Part shown: piece after piece, positions 39,254 to 49,956 of the stretch
Layout: the number at the start of each line of letters is the position of its first letter
How positions within the stretch are numbered: position 1 is the first letter of the stretch
Assembly: GCF_008831285.2 (NCBI RefSeq)
Contig: NC_045146.1
Location: 13,469,289 to 13,533,288, forward strand
Direction: 5' to 3'
DNA length: 64,000 bases
DNA from: Nymphaea colorata
Lineage: Eukaryota; Streptophyta; Magnoliopsida; Nymphaeales; Nymphaeaceae
The notes under the pieces: generated by a model
The model's database searches: none
The model's input: the letters and a program-made list of their open reading frames with translations, nothing else
What the model was told of the DNA's origin: nothing
Translations under genes and position numbers: made by a program

Positions 39254-41786
39254 GCCATTTGCACCTGCAAAAGATATTCGTATGGTAGAAACCAGATGCA
39301 GAACAATTGTTGATGGTAGTTGCTCTGTGCAAACTGATTGCAGACACACCACTCAAACAAAAGTAAGACCATATAAAAGGCTTGATGTTGTACATACTAG
39401 CGTGGATTTTGTAACTTGCGTGCATAGAATTGCAGGTATATCATATGATAAAATTTGTGAAATGAAATGAGTTAATGATGAATGGGTTGTTAAGCTCGTC
39501 TCGTAAAGGAAGGCGATTGGCCATACACAGTTTTCACACTCTTTACCTCATTTTGATCACAAATATGGCTGCTGAGGCATTGGTTCGTTATTCATTCAAA
39601 AACTTGAACTCATAAAATAATCTCGGCAAGCAGAATACAACCAGGAGCTGCTCACCGCAGCTAAATTAGTATAAGATTATCAGTTAATAAGTAAAGTGCT
39701 TTACATCACGGAATCAATATACGGCAATTTTAACTATTTTCATTTCATGTAATGCCTAGGAGAGTATAAATTCTCAAGGTCCAGTCACTTTACCCATTAC
39801 AAAGACGTGGTGTAGTTGAATACATAAGATTGTTTTCCGTTCACCGCGCCTGAAGGGAACGTCTCCCATGATCCCATCTCAAGTTCAACAGACCAAGCAG
39901 GCAAGGGGATGTGGCTTCTTTGGGTGCTTGAATAAGTCTCCTCGTTCCAAAACTAAACGAATATGGAAGAGTGGTCTGTTGCTAACCGTCAGTAATTCTT
40001 GAACACATTCCTCCCCAATCCTCATCCCTTAATGTGGAATACTGAATTATGTGATGGAACCTTGGTTTTTCAAATTGAGACATTCTGAATCATCGAAACT
40101 TGTGTTCTAAGAAACACGCACAATCTATCCTGAAGTATGCATATCAAGTATATGGAAATGCATATCAAGTATATGGAAGCCATGTACCGCTCTACATGCA
40201 TATTTCAGTTTCTACTATGGTACATGTCTCTCTGAAGTGATTTGTGCATGGTGACCACGCTGCAGTTATTGGGTTCTTCCTTTCAAAACAAAAGGTAACC
40301 AAGTTGCTTTCTGTAGATAGTTAAAAAAAGTGAACCATCGAAGCGATCCAAGTCAGACTGGGACTACGTACTACGCGAATCAATGAAACGCAAGCGCCTA
40401 TACTATATATGAAGCTACGCAAATAGTTTATACCCATCTGTTGACTTGTCGACCAGAAGGCCTGGGTTGCCAACCTTTGTATATTAGAAGATTCTTTCAT
40501 TAAAAAAAATTACAATGAAAGAATTATATTTGGCTAAATTCAAAACACGTCATTGAAAAAAAAAATAACAGGCTTTTATTTTTCCGGAACAAGATATTTC
40601 AGGAGAGTTGCTTAAAGTGCATATTACCTGCTACTTTGTTAGGCCAAGTCGCTTCAGTTTACCTGAAAGAGAAAAACCAAAGATAATCAACGTATTATCA
40701 CATGCTGTCACTAATCCGTCCGACAATAAGAACATGTAGATAGCAAATATCAACTCGAGGGAAACCAAGAACCTCCAATCTACAGTTTGAAGTTGAAAAC
40801 CAATCTACTTTATCATCTAATTACCTTTACTCACCTTGTAAGAAGGAGAATAATATGAGCTCCCAATAGGCGCACCCAAATTGTTCAGTAAGAAAAACAT
40901 ACATACAAAAGGCCTTCAATATGGAGGACATGAAATTAAGCAGCTTAAACCATTTAATATGGTAAAGAGCACCTTCATCAGTGACAAGAAAAAGGCAATG
41001 CCTCGTCAATGGATCCCATCCCAGCACGTTGTTCACAATCTCCCAACAAGAAGAATGCCAGCAAGAATCAGCAGATCGACTATCTTCACCATGCACAAAA
41101 AATTTAGCATATCCTCAAATCGCATTTATCACCAAATATGTCCAGCAAGAGGACAACCATTTAAGTCGTCTTCCCCGAAGCCATCAATTCAATCACACAG
41201 ATGGTTACAAATATCTTCTCTTCTGTATAGCAGACGGTAGGAGAATAGAACTATTACTATACAGCATGTATCGAGGTTGACTAAATATCTTGTCCTCTGA
41301 CGCACAAAGAGCCTCATTTTAGTGACGAAGCTCATCCACCAACACTTACCACAAAAGATGGGGAAAAACAAGTCAACAGTCGAGTCATTTAAGGATAATA
41401 CAACTGAAACAAGTTAACAAAGATGATCGAAAGTTGATACATACCGAGGAATAGACTTCATAAAATTCGAGCGACGGCATTGACTTTTTAGTTACTCAGG
41501 TGACCCTATCTTCAGGTTACCCATGCATTCAAGATACAGTTCTGAGTTGACGGACGGTTTGATTCCACAGTACCACGTCTTTCCATTTGTCCTGAGAAAA
41601 AATCAGAATTTCAATCTGTCTGATGGTACCGCAAGATCTATTTTAAACGTTTTTCTAGTAGGAAATGAATTCTTCACCTTTTAAAATGCTAAATAGCATT
41701 AATGGGCTTCAACCTTGAGGAAGAAAGGCACACATCAGTTTTCCTCTTCTGTGACATAAATTTCTCCTCATGGAAAACGAAGCATA
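39254..41786. other. Convergent intergenic region between the DUF547 and PPR genes
   Basis: Contains the 3' UTRs of two genes transcribed towards each other. A short direct repeat of GCATATCAAGTATATGGAA lies near 40139-40178. On the minus strand a CTTTTTT-free but T-rich acceptor (TTTTTTCTCAG) at about 41593 and a donor-like CCTCAAG|GTTGAAG near 41715 suggest that the PPR transcript may splice within its 3' UTR. The minus frame at 40827-41096 matches no family I know. Confidence 0.4.
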
Positions 41787-44700
41787 TTATCCAACATCCA
41801 CCCAGTTATCAAGATTGTCGTTCTTCTCTGCCAGAAAGCTTGTTATGGTTCCCTGACCCCAACCTTTTCGTACTCGTTTGAGCAACTTCAGCACAATTAG
41901 ACCCCCATCATCTCTGGAGAAGAGAAAAATGTTTCTTATGATATCAAAACCACCTCATAAAAATACTCTAACCCACAAAATATGATAGCATTGAAACCCT
42001 ACGAAGCTCTACAACAAAACCTGAGCACGGTTCTTTCTTTATGATGAAGGGTAAATAACACTATCAATTCCGTAACATAAGGGAAAGAAGAAAAGCATGA
42101 ACTGGAGAGACCCACAAGGTTTACACCTAGGATATCACGCCATCATGAGCGTGTAATGGAAGACAACACCGAATCAAGTGTGGCTGTTTTTACCGGAAGA
42201 AGTCTAAAGCATACTTCACGAAGCAGAGCAATAAGTTCGAACAGAAATTAGATAGCTCAATCTTGTTAACCAAAAGAACGGTTTCTTTCGCAGCAATAAA
42301 TAAATTAATAGGCTAAACCCGTGGCAACATCAGAAATCTAAACTAAAGGAAAACAATAAATTTGTGCATACCGGAGCAGTAAGGACTGCCAATCGCTAGT
42401 GCTTAATTTGTTTTCCTTTCCCCGTGCGTTTTGCAGTATATTTGATCGAACAGGACGTACGGCAGTTCCAATATTTTCATTCAAATCCTCATAGCGAGCA
42501 GCCATATCCATCATAGTTTCTGCAAGTTTATCGGCCTCTTGTTTGTTTCCCTCCTTGCCTAATGCATCAATTAGTGGCATAAAAGCAGCAGGATCAAATA
42601 CATAACCTCTATCTACCAACTTTTTTAATGTCAACTGTGTATCATCCAACTTGTTTGCTTCACACAGTCCCTTGATCAAACTAGTGTATGAGAACCCTTC
42701 AAGGGTGCACCCACTCCGCATAAGCATTTCAAGAAGGTTTTGTGCATCCACAAACCTACCCGCCGCACAGAACTTCTCAAACATCAGTTGGTGAAGGACT
42801 TTCTTCTGGTAACAGAAATTGTGTGCCAGCTCAGAAACCTTCTCAGCCGCTTCAAAATCCTGAATATCACAGAATGCTTTCAACAGTATTTTGAATGACA
42901 TAATATTAGGAATAATTCCCCGACCGAGCATCTCATCGAAGACTGATGCAGCTTCCATCACCTTCCCTCCTTCACACAAAGATTTAATAAGACAATTATA
43001 GCTAAAAGCATCAGGAAGAAGCTTGCCGTTTTTCATATTATTTATCAAGCTGTGAATCTCCATAACCTTGCCTTTACTGGCCAGACCCCACATCAATGAA
43101 TTGTAGCTTCTAACACTAGGATCACAACCATTTATTTCCATTTCAATAAGAACCTGATGAGCAGCTGAGACCTTACCATGCTTCGCAAAGCCATCAATGA
43201 ATGTGTCATAGATGACACGGTCAGGAACGATACCATTATCCATCATCTCCACAAATTTCTTCTTGGCTTCATCAAACTTTCCAGCTTTCAACAAACCATC
43301 GATCAAGGTAGAATAGGTCACCACGTCTGGATGACATTTATCACCGTAACAACCGTCCACTAATCCAAGAACCACATTCTCAAGGTCACCGAGAGCGGCA
43401 GCTCCATGATCCCACATTCCACCGGCAATTTTCATTGCCTTATCCAATTTCCCAGTTTTACACAGGCCATCAATCATTATATTGCAAGTGATTGTATCTG
43501 GACGATGGCCTTTTTCATTCATCTTCTTCAACAACAGCTCTGCCTCTGAGGCCCTTCCTTCCTTCCACAGGCTCTTCAGCAATATATTGTAAGTATAAGC
43601 TGTTGGGAAACATCCATTTCTTTGCATCTCATTTAGCACTTCGTAGGTCAGTGAGACCCTTCCTTTACTGCAATATCCGTTAAGCAGTGTGTTATATGAA
43701 ACCTTATCTGGAATGATTCCGTTATTTCTCATTGTATCCATCAGAACTCGTGCATCCATAAACATGCCTGCCTTACATAATCCATCTATAAGGATGTTGT
43801 ACATATGTAAATTCGGCGCAATACCATCGTCTGTCATTTCTTTCAAAACAATCTGAGATTCACACAATCGCCCTTTTCTCAGGAGACCGTACACCCATAT
43901 ACTATAACTCTCTAGAGTCCTCAGAAGTCCAAGCTTCTTCATCAAACCGACAATTTTTTCAGCTTTAGCCAAATCCCCAGCCTTACAGAAACCATCTAGC
44001 ATTATATTTAATGTGACATGATTGGGCAAAGGTAAACCTTCTTCCAACTGCATGTCGATGAATATTTTAGAAGCTTCCAAAAGCTTACCTCCCCTACAGA
44101 GCATGGTGATTCTAGAATTAAAAGTAACAATATCAGGAGAAAAACCATCAGAACACATCATGTCCCATACTTTTTCAGCTTCATTCACTTTATTCTCTCT
44201 ACAAAACCCAGAAAGAAGGGTATTGTAAATAACTCGATTAGGCCGGCATCCATGCCGTTCCATGTCATCAAGGAGCTCAAAAGCATGAGCGGTGCACCCA
44301 GACCTGCAGTAGGCGCGTGCCAGGAGGCCGTAGGTGAAGGAATTGGGAGATAACCCTTTAACGGACATTTTCTCAAGCAATTGGCGGGCGTCGTCGACGC
44401 GCCCAAAATCAGCAAGCGCAGACATCAGCAAATTAAGAGTGGTCGTGTCCGGAAAGAACCCTGAGCGGAGCATGTCAGAATAGATGGCAGGGATGGGCTC
44501 CGGCCGACCGTGGCGGAGGAGAGCACGGAGAAGGTAGGTGTACGCCCGATGAGGCGGCTGAGAGCCGGGAAAGTCGGATCGGAGGGACTGGAAAGCAGAA
44601 AGGGCAGCATCGAGGATGGAGGGGTCGGAAGTAGGATCGGTAGTTATGGCCGCCATTTGGGTTATGACGGTGGAAAGAGCAGGGACGGCAAAATCTGGCG

Positions 44701-44920
44701 GGAGGCGGGAGAGAAGTTGCCGGAGGTGTTGGAGTTGCGGGAGCATTCTAGAGAGGGACAGAATGCGAGTGATGACTGAGACAGATAACAAGGGGGGAGG
44801 GGTCGGATCCTGCTTGTCGAAGAGGAACTTGAAGAAGCGCCATGCAAATTCGGGGCTGTGGGCGTTCGAGATGAGAGTCTTGGCCAGGTCCGGCGGCTGG
44901 CGAAGGGGAGGCTTCGCCAT
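41787..44920 (-). CDS. P-class pentatricopeptide repeat protein (At2g17140-like), 2 coding exons
   Basis: Sequence-specific organellar RNA-binding protein of the P subfamily; the target RNA is unknown. Coding exons are 44920-42372 and 41913-41787, joined in phase (CG|A, Arg), giving 891 residues plus stop. An open frame extends upstream to 44998 but begins with TTG; the first ATG is at 44920 (MAKPPLRQ) and matches where the Arabidopsis relative begins. Tandem 35-residue PPR motifs (forms such as VTYNTLIDGLCKAG) fill most of the protein, with at least fifteen recognisable. There is no E, DYW or SMR domain. The short second exon encodes a conserved tail with KRVRKGWGQGTITSF that would be missed in a single-exon model. 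Length fits the relative (about 870-890). Organellar targeting is likely for the family but not proven by the N-terminus here. Confidence 0.95.
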
Positions 44921-46705
44921 GATGGGTGCCGCTCCTGCTTCGTTGCCGGTCCTCCGATCCTTCTTCTCCCCTTCTTTCTTCTTCTTCCCGCCCGCCAAAG
45001 ATCCCTCCGATGGGGGAGAGTGGGAGACGCAGAGCAGAGAGGAAAGAGAGACGAGAGAAAGCGCGCAAAACTTAAAAATCCCGGGAAATAATAAGGATGC
45101 ATGGCAGTTTTGAGAGACACGTCCAAGAAAATCAAATAATTAGAATTTAGAAACACGACCATGAACAGGAGGGAGAGAGAAACTTGAGGATCAATACGAA
45201 TTATTTTTCCTATAGTTTTAATTCCTTTCTATAAATTAAGTTTATCATATAACCTTACCTATAACTTTGAATTTTGCGTAAAGGTACTTCTTAACAAAAA
45301 CAAACTCATACTAGCACCTTCAATATCCACGAACCTACTTTAATTTATATGCTAAAACGAATCGTCGTTCTATTTATTTTGAATTCATATACGGGTATTT
45401 GATTGTCACAATGATAATCTTCGACTTGGTCACTTGAGATCTTAGAATGTTACATAATATAGGGGAATTCATGTCACTGCTTTCTAATAAGGATCTTAAA
45501 TCTTGTTTGATTCTTGTAAACACTACTCTTATGGTAGCACTGGGATTTGGATGTTATCAATTGGTTTTGGGACAGGATTGTTGGTTGTTCCCTCCTCTCC
45601 CCCCTTTTATCTTTCTATTCATTAAATTTTATTTCATTTTAGATTTTATCATGATTGTTTTAAAGGATTAGCGAAAAAATGAAGGTTATTCTTAGGAAAG
45701 CTGGTAAAGTTTGCTATTTACTTCTTGTTTGAAATGATTTCTATATTTTTTGTATTTGAGAACTTGACCTCTCCAACAATATAAAATAATTTTCACTTCC
45801 ATTCTCCTAATCTCTGCGCTCTGTTACAAATTTGTCACTGATTAGACTCTTGTTCCTCTTTTTATGATCGAGCTACGGGTGAAGCAAGAGATCATTCTGT
45901 TGGTATGGTATGACATGTATATCGAGCAGATTAACCATATCGGACTTGCTGGATTTTGAAATATGGATCTGGGCAGGATGTAGACGCACTTTATTTATGT
46001 GATAGTAGCAGCGAATTGTAACTGATTGAAGACCTTTTGTATGATTATCCGCTGGTTTGTATGCGGAAGGAGGTACGGTGAGGGGTTTGGTGTAGTGTGT
46101 GGCAGAGCCAAAATTTTTTAATTAAGGGACATTAAGAGTTCAAATTTTAAATTTTATGAAGGAATTTATACATAAATAAATGAAAAAAAATACCATAATC
46201 TTGAGTTGTATGCGCCGTTGCTCATGATATTTATATATAAATTGATACTTTGGTAATTTTAAAAAATGTCCTTTATAGTCATTTTATATTTTGCTATTTT
46301 CATTTTTGCCTTTACAAAAAATTTACTTTTTCAATATAAACAGAAAATGTTTTAGTCATTAATTATACTGACGCATGACAATTTATGCACTAATATGGCG
46401 CATATTACCAAGCTTACTTAACTACACCATATTGATTAGGCACATCCTGCCAGTGGCTGGTTGTTGGCTTGGAGTAAGATGGTCATCAATGCATTGAGCA
46501 AGCTGATAAAGTCCTGGAGGCTGTGAAGAATTGGCTCTTTTTTTTTCATGTTTACTTGAGAGAATTGCCCTTCAAGGTCATCTTCTGACCTTCTTTTAAG
46601 GTTCTGCCTTGCTTTGAGACTTAGTGAACTTGTGATTGCCATGTTATGCTATGTCCGTTGCATGTTGCAAGTAGTGGGACAAGAAAGACCTCGTGGGTCA
46701 AGAAA
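44921..46705. other. PPR leader and AT-rich spacer
   Basis: The first 150 bases are GC-rich with CT-rich sequence on the minus strand, consistent with the PPR 5' leader. The rest is AT-rich with no recognisable gene. A patch near 46085-46200 has the look of a worn transposon relic but no ends could be defined. Confidence 0.45.
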
Positions 46706-46712
46706 GACCTCG
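46680..46712. repeat. 14-bp direct repeat at the pseudogene breakpoint
   Basis: CAAGAAAGACCTCG occurs at 46680-46693 and again at 46699-46712. It spans the point (46706) where similarity to the intact receptor kinase begins, and looks like filler DNA at a rearrangement junction. Confidence 0.7.
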
Positions 46713-47724
46713 CCTCGTGGATCATCTTCAGCACGTCCCTCATGGCCGGGCGGTTCTCCGGCACCGGGCCGACGCACGACATTGCTATGTTGAGGAGGAC
46801 CACCAGTTTGTCTTCGGGGCCTTCAGCTTCTGACGCATGATCTTCCGAAGCGCAGCCGAAGTCCGTCTCAGCTTCCCGGACTGACCTAACCCACTTGGGA
46901 ATATCCACCCCCGGATTCTGGACCATATCCTGGAAGGGCGTTTTCCCTGTGAGGAGTTCCAGCAGGAGGACCCCGAAACTGTAGACATCAGTTTTTGTGG
47001 TGTAGTTTTTCATGGAGCCCCTGCACTCCGGGGGCCTGTAGAAGACGGATGAACCTTCGTCGAGTCCATCGGGCTTGAAGGCCGCCAGTCCATAGTCGGT
47101 GGCACATGACTCAAAATCAGGGCCGAGTAGGATGTTGGAGGATTTGAGGTTGCCATGGACGATGCCGGCGACTTGGTGGAGGTAAACAAGTGCAGTGGCT
47201 AGGTCTTCTGCTATTATTTTCAGGCAGGACGTCCAGTGAAGTGGCTTTCCACCGGCGGGTCTTGTTCCTGCAGAGTCACGGATTCAGATGAAGTTGAAAG
47301 AAGAAAGCCAGGCATTTATCCAAAAATTTTGGAGCCTTCTATCCTTACCATGAATGAGGGAGAAGAGACTGCCATTGGGGAAGTAGTCATAGACGAGCAG
47401 CCTCTCCTCCTTGGCCTGGAAGTAGGCCCTGAGTGGCACCACGTTGGGGTGCTTGAGCTGCCCCAGCGCTTCCATCTGCCTAGCGAACTCCTCCGGTCCA
47501 GGATTTCTGGAGTTCTTGAGCCGCTTCACTGTGACGATGAAACCGCTCTCCATCACCGCCTTGTAGGTGCTGCCCATCGTCCCTCTCCCCAGAATCTCCG
47601 CTGCTGCCTTCAGCAGCGCGTACATCCCCTGAACCCCTCCGCAGAACATCAATCAAACTGCCGATCCCTTCTGCCTCCCACGGGAAGCCCCTGCTCTTTT
47701 CCCTGTCTCCTACTTCCCCAATCT
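46706..47724 (-). pseudogene. Truncated, frameshifted copy of the LRR receptor-like pseudokinase
   Basis: Nearly identical to 53070-54091, the kinase half of the intact gene, including its intron. Several lesions mark it as dead. The whole LRR ectodomain, signal peptide and membrane span are missing; similarity stops abruptly at about 47724. A 4-base insertion (TTGATTGATG against TTGATG, near 47653) shifts the frame just before MFCGG. A 9-base deletion turns [10 protein letters not shown] into YALLKAA. A 3-base insertion adds an Ile in exon 2. The C-terminus is replaced after HEARS by unrelated sequence ending at a stop at 46621. The corresponding intron splice sites remain. It is probably not translated into a useful product. 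Confidence 0.9.
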
Positions 47725-48283
47725 GAAACTGAATCCAAACCCCACTGATTAATTGAAGTCCGCAATATAAATTCAACAAGGGTCAGAGCCGCCGCCATCT
47801 TCCGTCGTCTGTCCTAACCTTCGGTCTCGGTAGGTGCGGCGTTTTCTCATAGTCATATTTTGTTTAATGGACACGTGAAACAGAAATGAGCGCTTCTTTC
47901 CCCACGCGATCTCCGTGCCCACTTCACGTTCAAACCGTCACTCACCGCAAGGTCTCCCCCGCACTCGACTCCCCAAACGTGGACGAGTTCGCAAACTTAT
48001 AGGCTTTTCCCTTCGCTTCGCTTCCGTCAGGTAGTCGGAGAACGGGATCTCGTGCGACACCCAAACGCGAACTCTGGAACAGAGCAAAAGAAGTAGACAC
48101 AAGACGGGACATCTCAAACAGGACAACATATGACAAACATCCCAACCCACGTGCCCCCTGGACCGGTAGTTCTGCTCGTCCTGGCGTTCCCCTACTATAA
48201 ATGCCATAAACTCGGGTCAACAAGAACCGAACCCAGTTCACAAGATCGTAGACCTTGGCTGCCTAGTTCGTGGTCGAGCCCAA
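47725..48283. promoter_or_regulatory. Intergenic promoter of the P450 with TATA box and G-box
   Basis: For the plus-strand P450 a clear TATAAAT lies at 48196-48202, about 82-88 bases before the ATG, so transcription should start near 48228. A CACGTG G-box core lies at 48148-48153, about 45 bases upstream of the TATA box; G-boxes bind bZIP and bHLH factors. The truncated kinase pseudogene lies divergently on the other side. Confidence 0.65.
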
Positions 48284-49956
48284 ATGGAGATACACCAGCT
48301 TGTTCGAGCCATGGCTGCCGAGCTGAGCTCGCTTCCCCTCTTCGCGATTGCGGCCTCCGTCGCGTCGTTCGTTCTCCTTAGATTACTTTTGGCCTCTCCA
48401 TTTCTCCGGCGGCGGAACTGGCCGGGTTCACCGCCGGGGCCGATAGGCGTACCCATACTAGGCTACCTCCCTTACCTGTCGGACCGGCTGCACGAGGACC
48501 TCCACAAGCTCTCCTTCAAGTACGGCCCGCTCTTCAGCCTGAACATGGGCCTGCGCCCGGCAATCGTGGCCTCGAGCCCGGCCGTGGCCCGGGAGATGCT
48601 CAAGGTCAAGGACTCGTCCTTCTCGAGCCGGACGATAACGGAGGCGGTCCGGACCGTGACCTACGACGCGACGTCGCTGGTGTTCGTGCCCTACGGGTCG
48701 CGGTGGCGGACGCTGCGCAAGATCCTGACGACGGAGCTGTTCTCGTCCCGGTCGATCGAGCAGCTGAGCCCGGCGCGGCGGACGCAGGTGGACTGGATGC
48801 TGCGGACGATGCGGAGGGCGGGGTCGAGGGGGGAGGCGGTGAACTTGGCGGAATCGACGTTCATCGTGTCGGCGAACCTGGTGAGCAACCTGGTGTGCAG
48901 CAAGAACCTGTTCGACCCGGAGAAGGAAGGGGGGAAGGAGCTGAAGGAGATGGTGTGGGAGATACTGGAGGTGGTGGGCGCCCCCAACCTGGCGGACCTC
49001 GTTCCGTTCCTGCAGGTGCTGGACCCGCAGGGGCTGAGGCGGCGGGTGAGCAAGGTGGTGAAGAGGTTCGACGACTTCTTCGAGCAGCTGATCGACGAGA
49101 GGATGGAGGAGAGGAGGCGGGGGGCGAAGGCCAACCCGGAGGGGAGGCTCGACATGCTGGACGTGTTCCTGGACTACAAGAGCGAGAAGAAGGACGATGA
49201 GCTCAAGGAGTTCTCCAGGGTCGACATCAAGGGCATGCTCTCAGTACGTCTTCTTATTTATTTCTACAAACACCGTATGCACAATCGATCATGGTATCCT
49301 CATCTTCTTATTTCTGTTGCGTCCAGGACATGTTTGTGGCTGGTACAGACACTTCGTCCAGCACGGTGGAGTGGGGACTCACGGAAATACTAAGGAAGCC
49401 GGAAGTGCACAAGAAGATCATGGCGGAACTGGACCAAGTGGTCGGAACGGACCGGAAAGTGGAAGAGACCGACATCCCCAAGCTCACCTACTTACAGGCC
49501 GCAGTGAAGGAGACATTCCGGCTGCACCCAGGTGTTCCCCTTCTTATACCTCGCCGCACCAATGAAGACTGCGAGGTCGCCGGGTACCATGTGCCGAAGC
49601 ACGCGATCGTGTTTGTTAACGTATGGGGAATGGCCCGGAACCCGGACATATGGAGGAACCCGCTGGAGTTCAGTCCGGAGCGCTTCCTAGACAACGAACT
49701 GGACGTGAAGGGTCAAGACTTCGAGCTCCTGCCGTTCGGGACGGGGCGGAGGTCGTGCGTGGGCATGCCGCTGGGTCACAGGATGGTTCATTTCTCTCTG
49801 GCTTCGTTGCTGCACTCCTTTGTGTGGGACTTTCCGCCGGAGATCCTCGCCGACATGACGGAGAAGGTTGGGATCACGCTTCAGAAGGCGAAGCCGCTGG
49901 TTGGCATCCCGAAACCACGCTTACCGGAGCACCTCTACGGAGGAGGAAGTCTGTGA
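48284..49956 (+). CDS. Cytochrome P450, CYP71 clan (CYP76/CYP80-like), 2 exons
   Basis: Endoplasmic-reticulum haem monooxygenase of specialised metabolism; the substrate cannot be read from sequence. Coding exons are 48284-49243 and 49327-49956 (phase 0 intron of 83 bp), giving 529 residues plus stop, normal for a plant A-type P450. The N-terminus has a hydrophobic anchor followed by a Pro-rich hinge (SPPGP, 49-53). The I-helix reads AGTDTSS (325-331), the ExxR motif is KETFR (Glu382, Arg385), PERF is at 437-440, and the haem loop is FGTGRRSCVG with Cys464 as iron ligand. All essential residues are present. A second ATG at 48311 (MAAELSS) has a better start context and would shorten the protein by nine residues. 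The coding sequence is strongly GC-rich, unlike its flanks. The single intron just before the I-helix is typical of the A-type clan. Family assignment below the clan is tentative. Confidence 0.95.

Noticed and set aside
44921..44998. 26-codon N-terminal extension of the PPR protein
   Set aside because: It would begin at TTG, not ATG. The first ATG at 44920 fits the start of the Arabidopsis relative.
48703..49200. Open frame of 165 codons overlapping the P450 on the same strand
   Set aside because: It is a shifted frame of the GC-rich P450 exon with Gly/Ala/Glu-rich nonsense composition.
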